A stretch of DNA of 64,000 nt from Maribacter litopenaei (GTDB lineage Bacteria > Bacteroidota > Bacteroidia > Flavobacteriales > Flavobacteriaceae). The notes under the pieces are model-generated. The model worked only from the letters and a program-made list of their open reading frames with translations, made no database searches and had not been told where the DNA came from. Of the stretch, positions 62,955 through 64,000 are shown piece by piece. The DNA lies in assembly GCF_025244665.1 (NCBI RefSeq), contig NZ_CP104205.1, forward strand, positions 2,477,001-2,541,000, written 5' to 3'. Every line of letters begins with the position of its first letter. The first letter of the stretch is position 1. A program made the position numbers and the translations under genes.

Positions 62955-63722
62955 ATGAACAACAGAATATTAAAAAAATTAAAATCGGACAAAAAACTAT
63001 TGTCCATTTATTTCACCGCTGGATATCCTTCTTTAAACAGCACCTTACAAATCATCGAAGATCTGGAAAAAAGCGGAGTGGATATGATTGAAATAGGCCT
63101 TCCCTTTAGTGACCCACTTGCTGATGGCCCCACTATTCAAGAAAGTTCTACAGCTGCATTAAAAAATGGAATGACAACGGAAATACTATTTGATCAATTA
63201 AAGGATATCCGGAAAACCGTTTCCATACCCTTGATCATTATGGGATATTTTAATCCGGTACTACAATTTGGCGTGGAAAAATTTTGTCAAAAATGTAAAG
63301 AAACTGGAATAGATGGACTCATTTTGCCCGACCTTCCCTTGGACGTATATGAATCTGAATACAAAGAGATTTTTGAAAAATATGGATTGCTGAATACGTT
63401 TTTGATTACCCCACAAACAAATGATGAACGTATTCGTCAAATTGACAAAGCCTCAAATGGATTTATCTATATGGTAAGCTCTGCGAGTGTCACAGGTTCC
63501 AAATCCGGATTCGGGAGTGAACAGGAATCATATTTTGAGCGAATTGCTTCTATGGGTCTTATTAACCCGCAAATTGTAGGTTTTGGCATCAAGGATGCAA
63601 CCACCTTTCAACAGGCAACCCAAAAAGCGAAGGGTGCTATCATAGGATCCGCATTTATAAAACATCTTACCCAAAATGGAACTGAAAAAATCAGTGAATT
63701 TGTAAATTCAATAAAAAAATAA
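62955..63722 (+). CDS. trpA: Tryptophan synthase alpha chain
   Basis: 255 aa, frame intact. Catalytic Glu in GVDMIEIGLPFSDPLADGPT, which also holds the catalytic Asp (ADGP), plus FCQKCKETGIDGLILPDLPL, YMVSSASVTGSKSGFGSEQE and GFGIKDATTF. It splits indole-3-glycerol phosphate and passes indole to TrpB. Last gene of the operon; no strong terminator hairpin is seen in 63723-63792. Confidence 0.96.
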   Translation: MNNRILKKLKSDKKLLSIYFTAGYPSLNSTLQIIEDLEKSGVDMIEIGLPFSDPLADGPTIQESSTAALKNGMTTEILFDQLKDIRKTVSIPLIIMGYFNPVLQFGVEKFCQKCKETGIDGLILPDLPLDVYESEYKEIFEKYGLLNTFLITPQTNDERIRQIDKASNGFIYMVSSASVTGSKSGFGSEQESYFERIASMGLINPQIVGFGIKDATTFQQATQKAKGAIIGSAFIKHLTQNGTEKISEFVNSIKK

Positions 63723-63792
63723 ATTTATTTGTCCCCCCTTTGTCTGTTTGAAACGTCATACTTGTGAGTAATAACTTTTAAAAACAAAAAAC

Positions 63793-64000
63793 ATGAAAGA
63801 ATTTATGATGATTTTTATCGGGGCTGATTACAAAGAAATGGGTCTATCCCCTGAGGAAATGCAGAACCGAATGGGGAAATGGTTTGCGTGGGGAAACAAA
63901 ATGGAATCCGCTGGTATTTTAAAAGGTGGAAATGCTTTAGAAAGCTCCGCAAAATGTATTTCCGGAAAGGATATGAATCGTTACCGACGGACCATTTGCG
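63793..64000 (+). CDS. YciI-family (YCII/DGPF) protein, partial at the window end
   Basis: The gene begins MKEFMMIFIGADYKEMGLSP and continues MGKWFAWGNKMESAGILKGG and ALESSAKCISGKDMN; a frame shift near 63978 precedes the family motif VTDGPFA. The DGPF domain is ferredoxin-like and is found in small dimeric enzymes or ECF-sigma partners of unknown substrate. One base is in excess in the last 30 bases. The 3' end lies outside the window, so length and partners are unknown. Confidence 0.78.
   Translation, partial: MKEFMMIFIGADYKEMGLSPEEMQNRMGKWFAWGNKMESAGILKGGNALESSAKCISGKDMNRYRRTIC

Overview
The window reads as part of the chromosome of a marine member of the Flavobacteriaceae (Bacteroidota). 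The evidence is the type IX secretion (T9SS) hallmarks (type B C-terminal sorting domains, PorP/SprF proteins, a PorE-like OmpA protein), AT-rich start regions without clear Shine-Dalgarno sites, Bacteroidota-type -7 elements (TAnnTTTG), and family members such as DUF3467 beside rpoC and a short HPF next to xerC and rpsU. Genus is not resolvable by eye; the style resembles Maribacter, Zobellia or Arenibacter (inference).

Layout. 118-813 is a DUF4369 lipoprotein. 862-3185 (minus) is a housekeeping run: small hypothetical, manA, a QueD/PTPS-type enzyme, idi. 3379-31390 (minus) is about 28 kb of very large secreted proteins. It starts upstream with a type B CTD protein, a PorP/SprF protein and a PorE-like protein, passes through two multidomain surface proteins and a giant repeat protein of about 3365 aa, and ends with a second type B CTD protein plus PorP/SprF pair. 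31697-33286 is prfC. 33313-50631 (minus) is the transcription/translation core: DUF3467, rpoC, rpoB, rplL, rplJ, rplA, rplK, nusG, secE, tRNA-Trp, tuf, four more tRNAs, hpf, xerC, rpsU, then an acyl-CoA dehydrogenase and a helix-hairpin-helix protein. 50650-55307 (minus) holds an AGCS symporter, a K+ channel, a PspC protein, a DUF2851 protein and a rhodanese. 55439-57142 (plus) is marR, a nitroreductase and yceI. 57234-63722 (plus) is a complete trpEGDCFBA operon preceded by a probable attenuator. A partial YciI-family gene runs off the end.

About 40 single-base insertions or deletions break genes that must work in a living cell (rpoB, rpoC, rplJ, rplK, prfC, trpE, trpG, trpB). When each frame is repaired, roughly 25 breaks fall on CCGGA/TCCGG, commonly as CCG-A-GA or a lost G, and several more fall on GGACC/GGTCC. 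I read these as sequencing errors, probably base-calling errors at modified sites, and annotate repaired genes rather than pseudogenes. The repaired lengths agree with the families.

How it may work together: each type B CTD adhesin has its own PorP/SprF partner directly downstream, and one also has a PorE-like peptidoglycan-binding protein. This suggests dedicated export and retention of calcium-binding, repeat-rich adhesins on the cell surface. The two multidomain neighbours end in a shared basic tail (ITN[KR]RITYRVKKN), and the giant repeat protein has neither this tail nor a type B CTD. These three are the least explained genes here.
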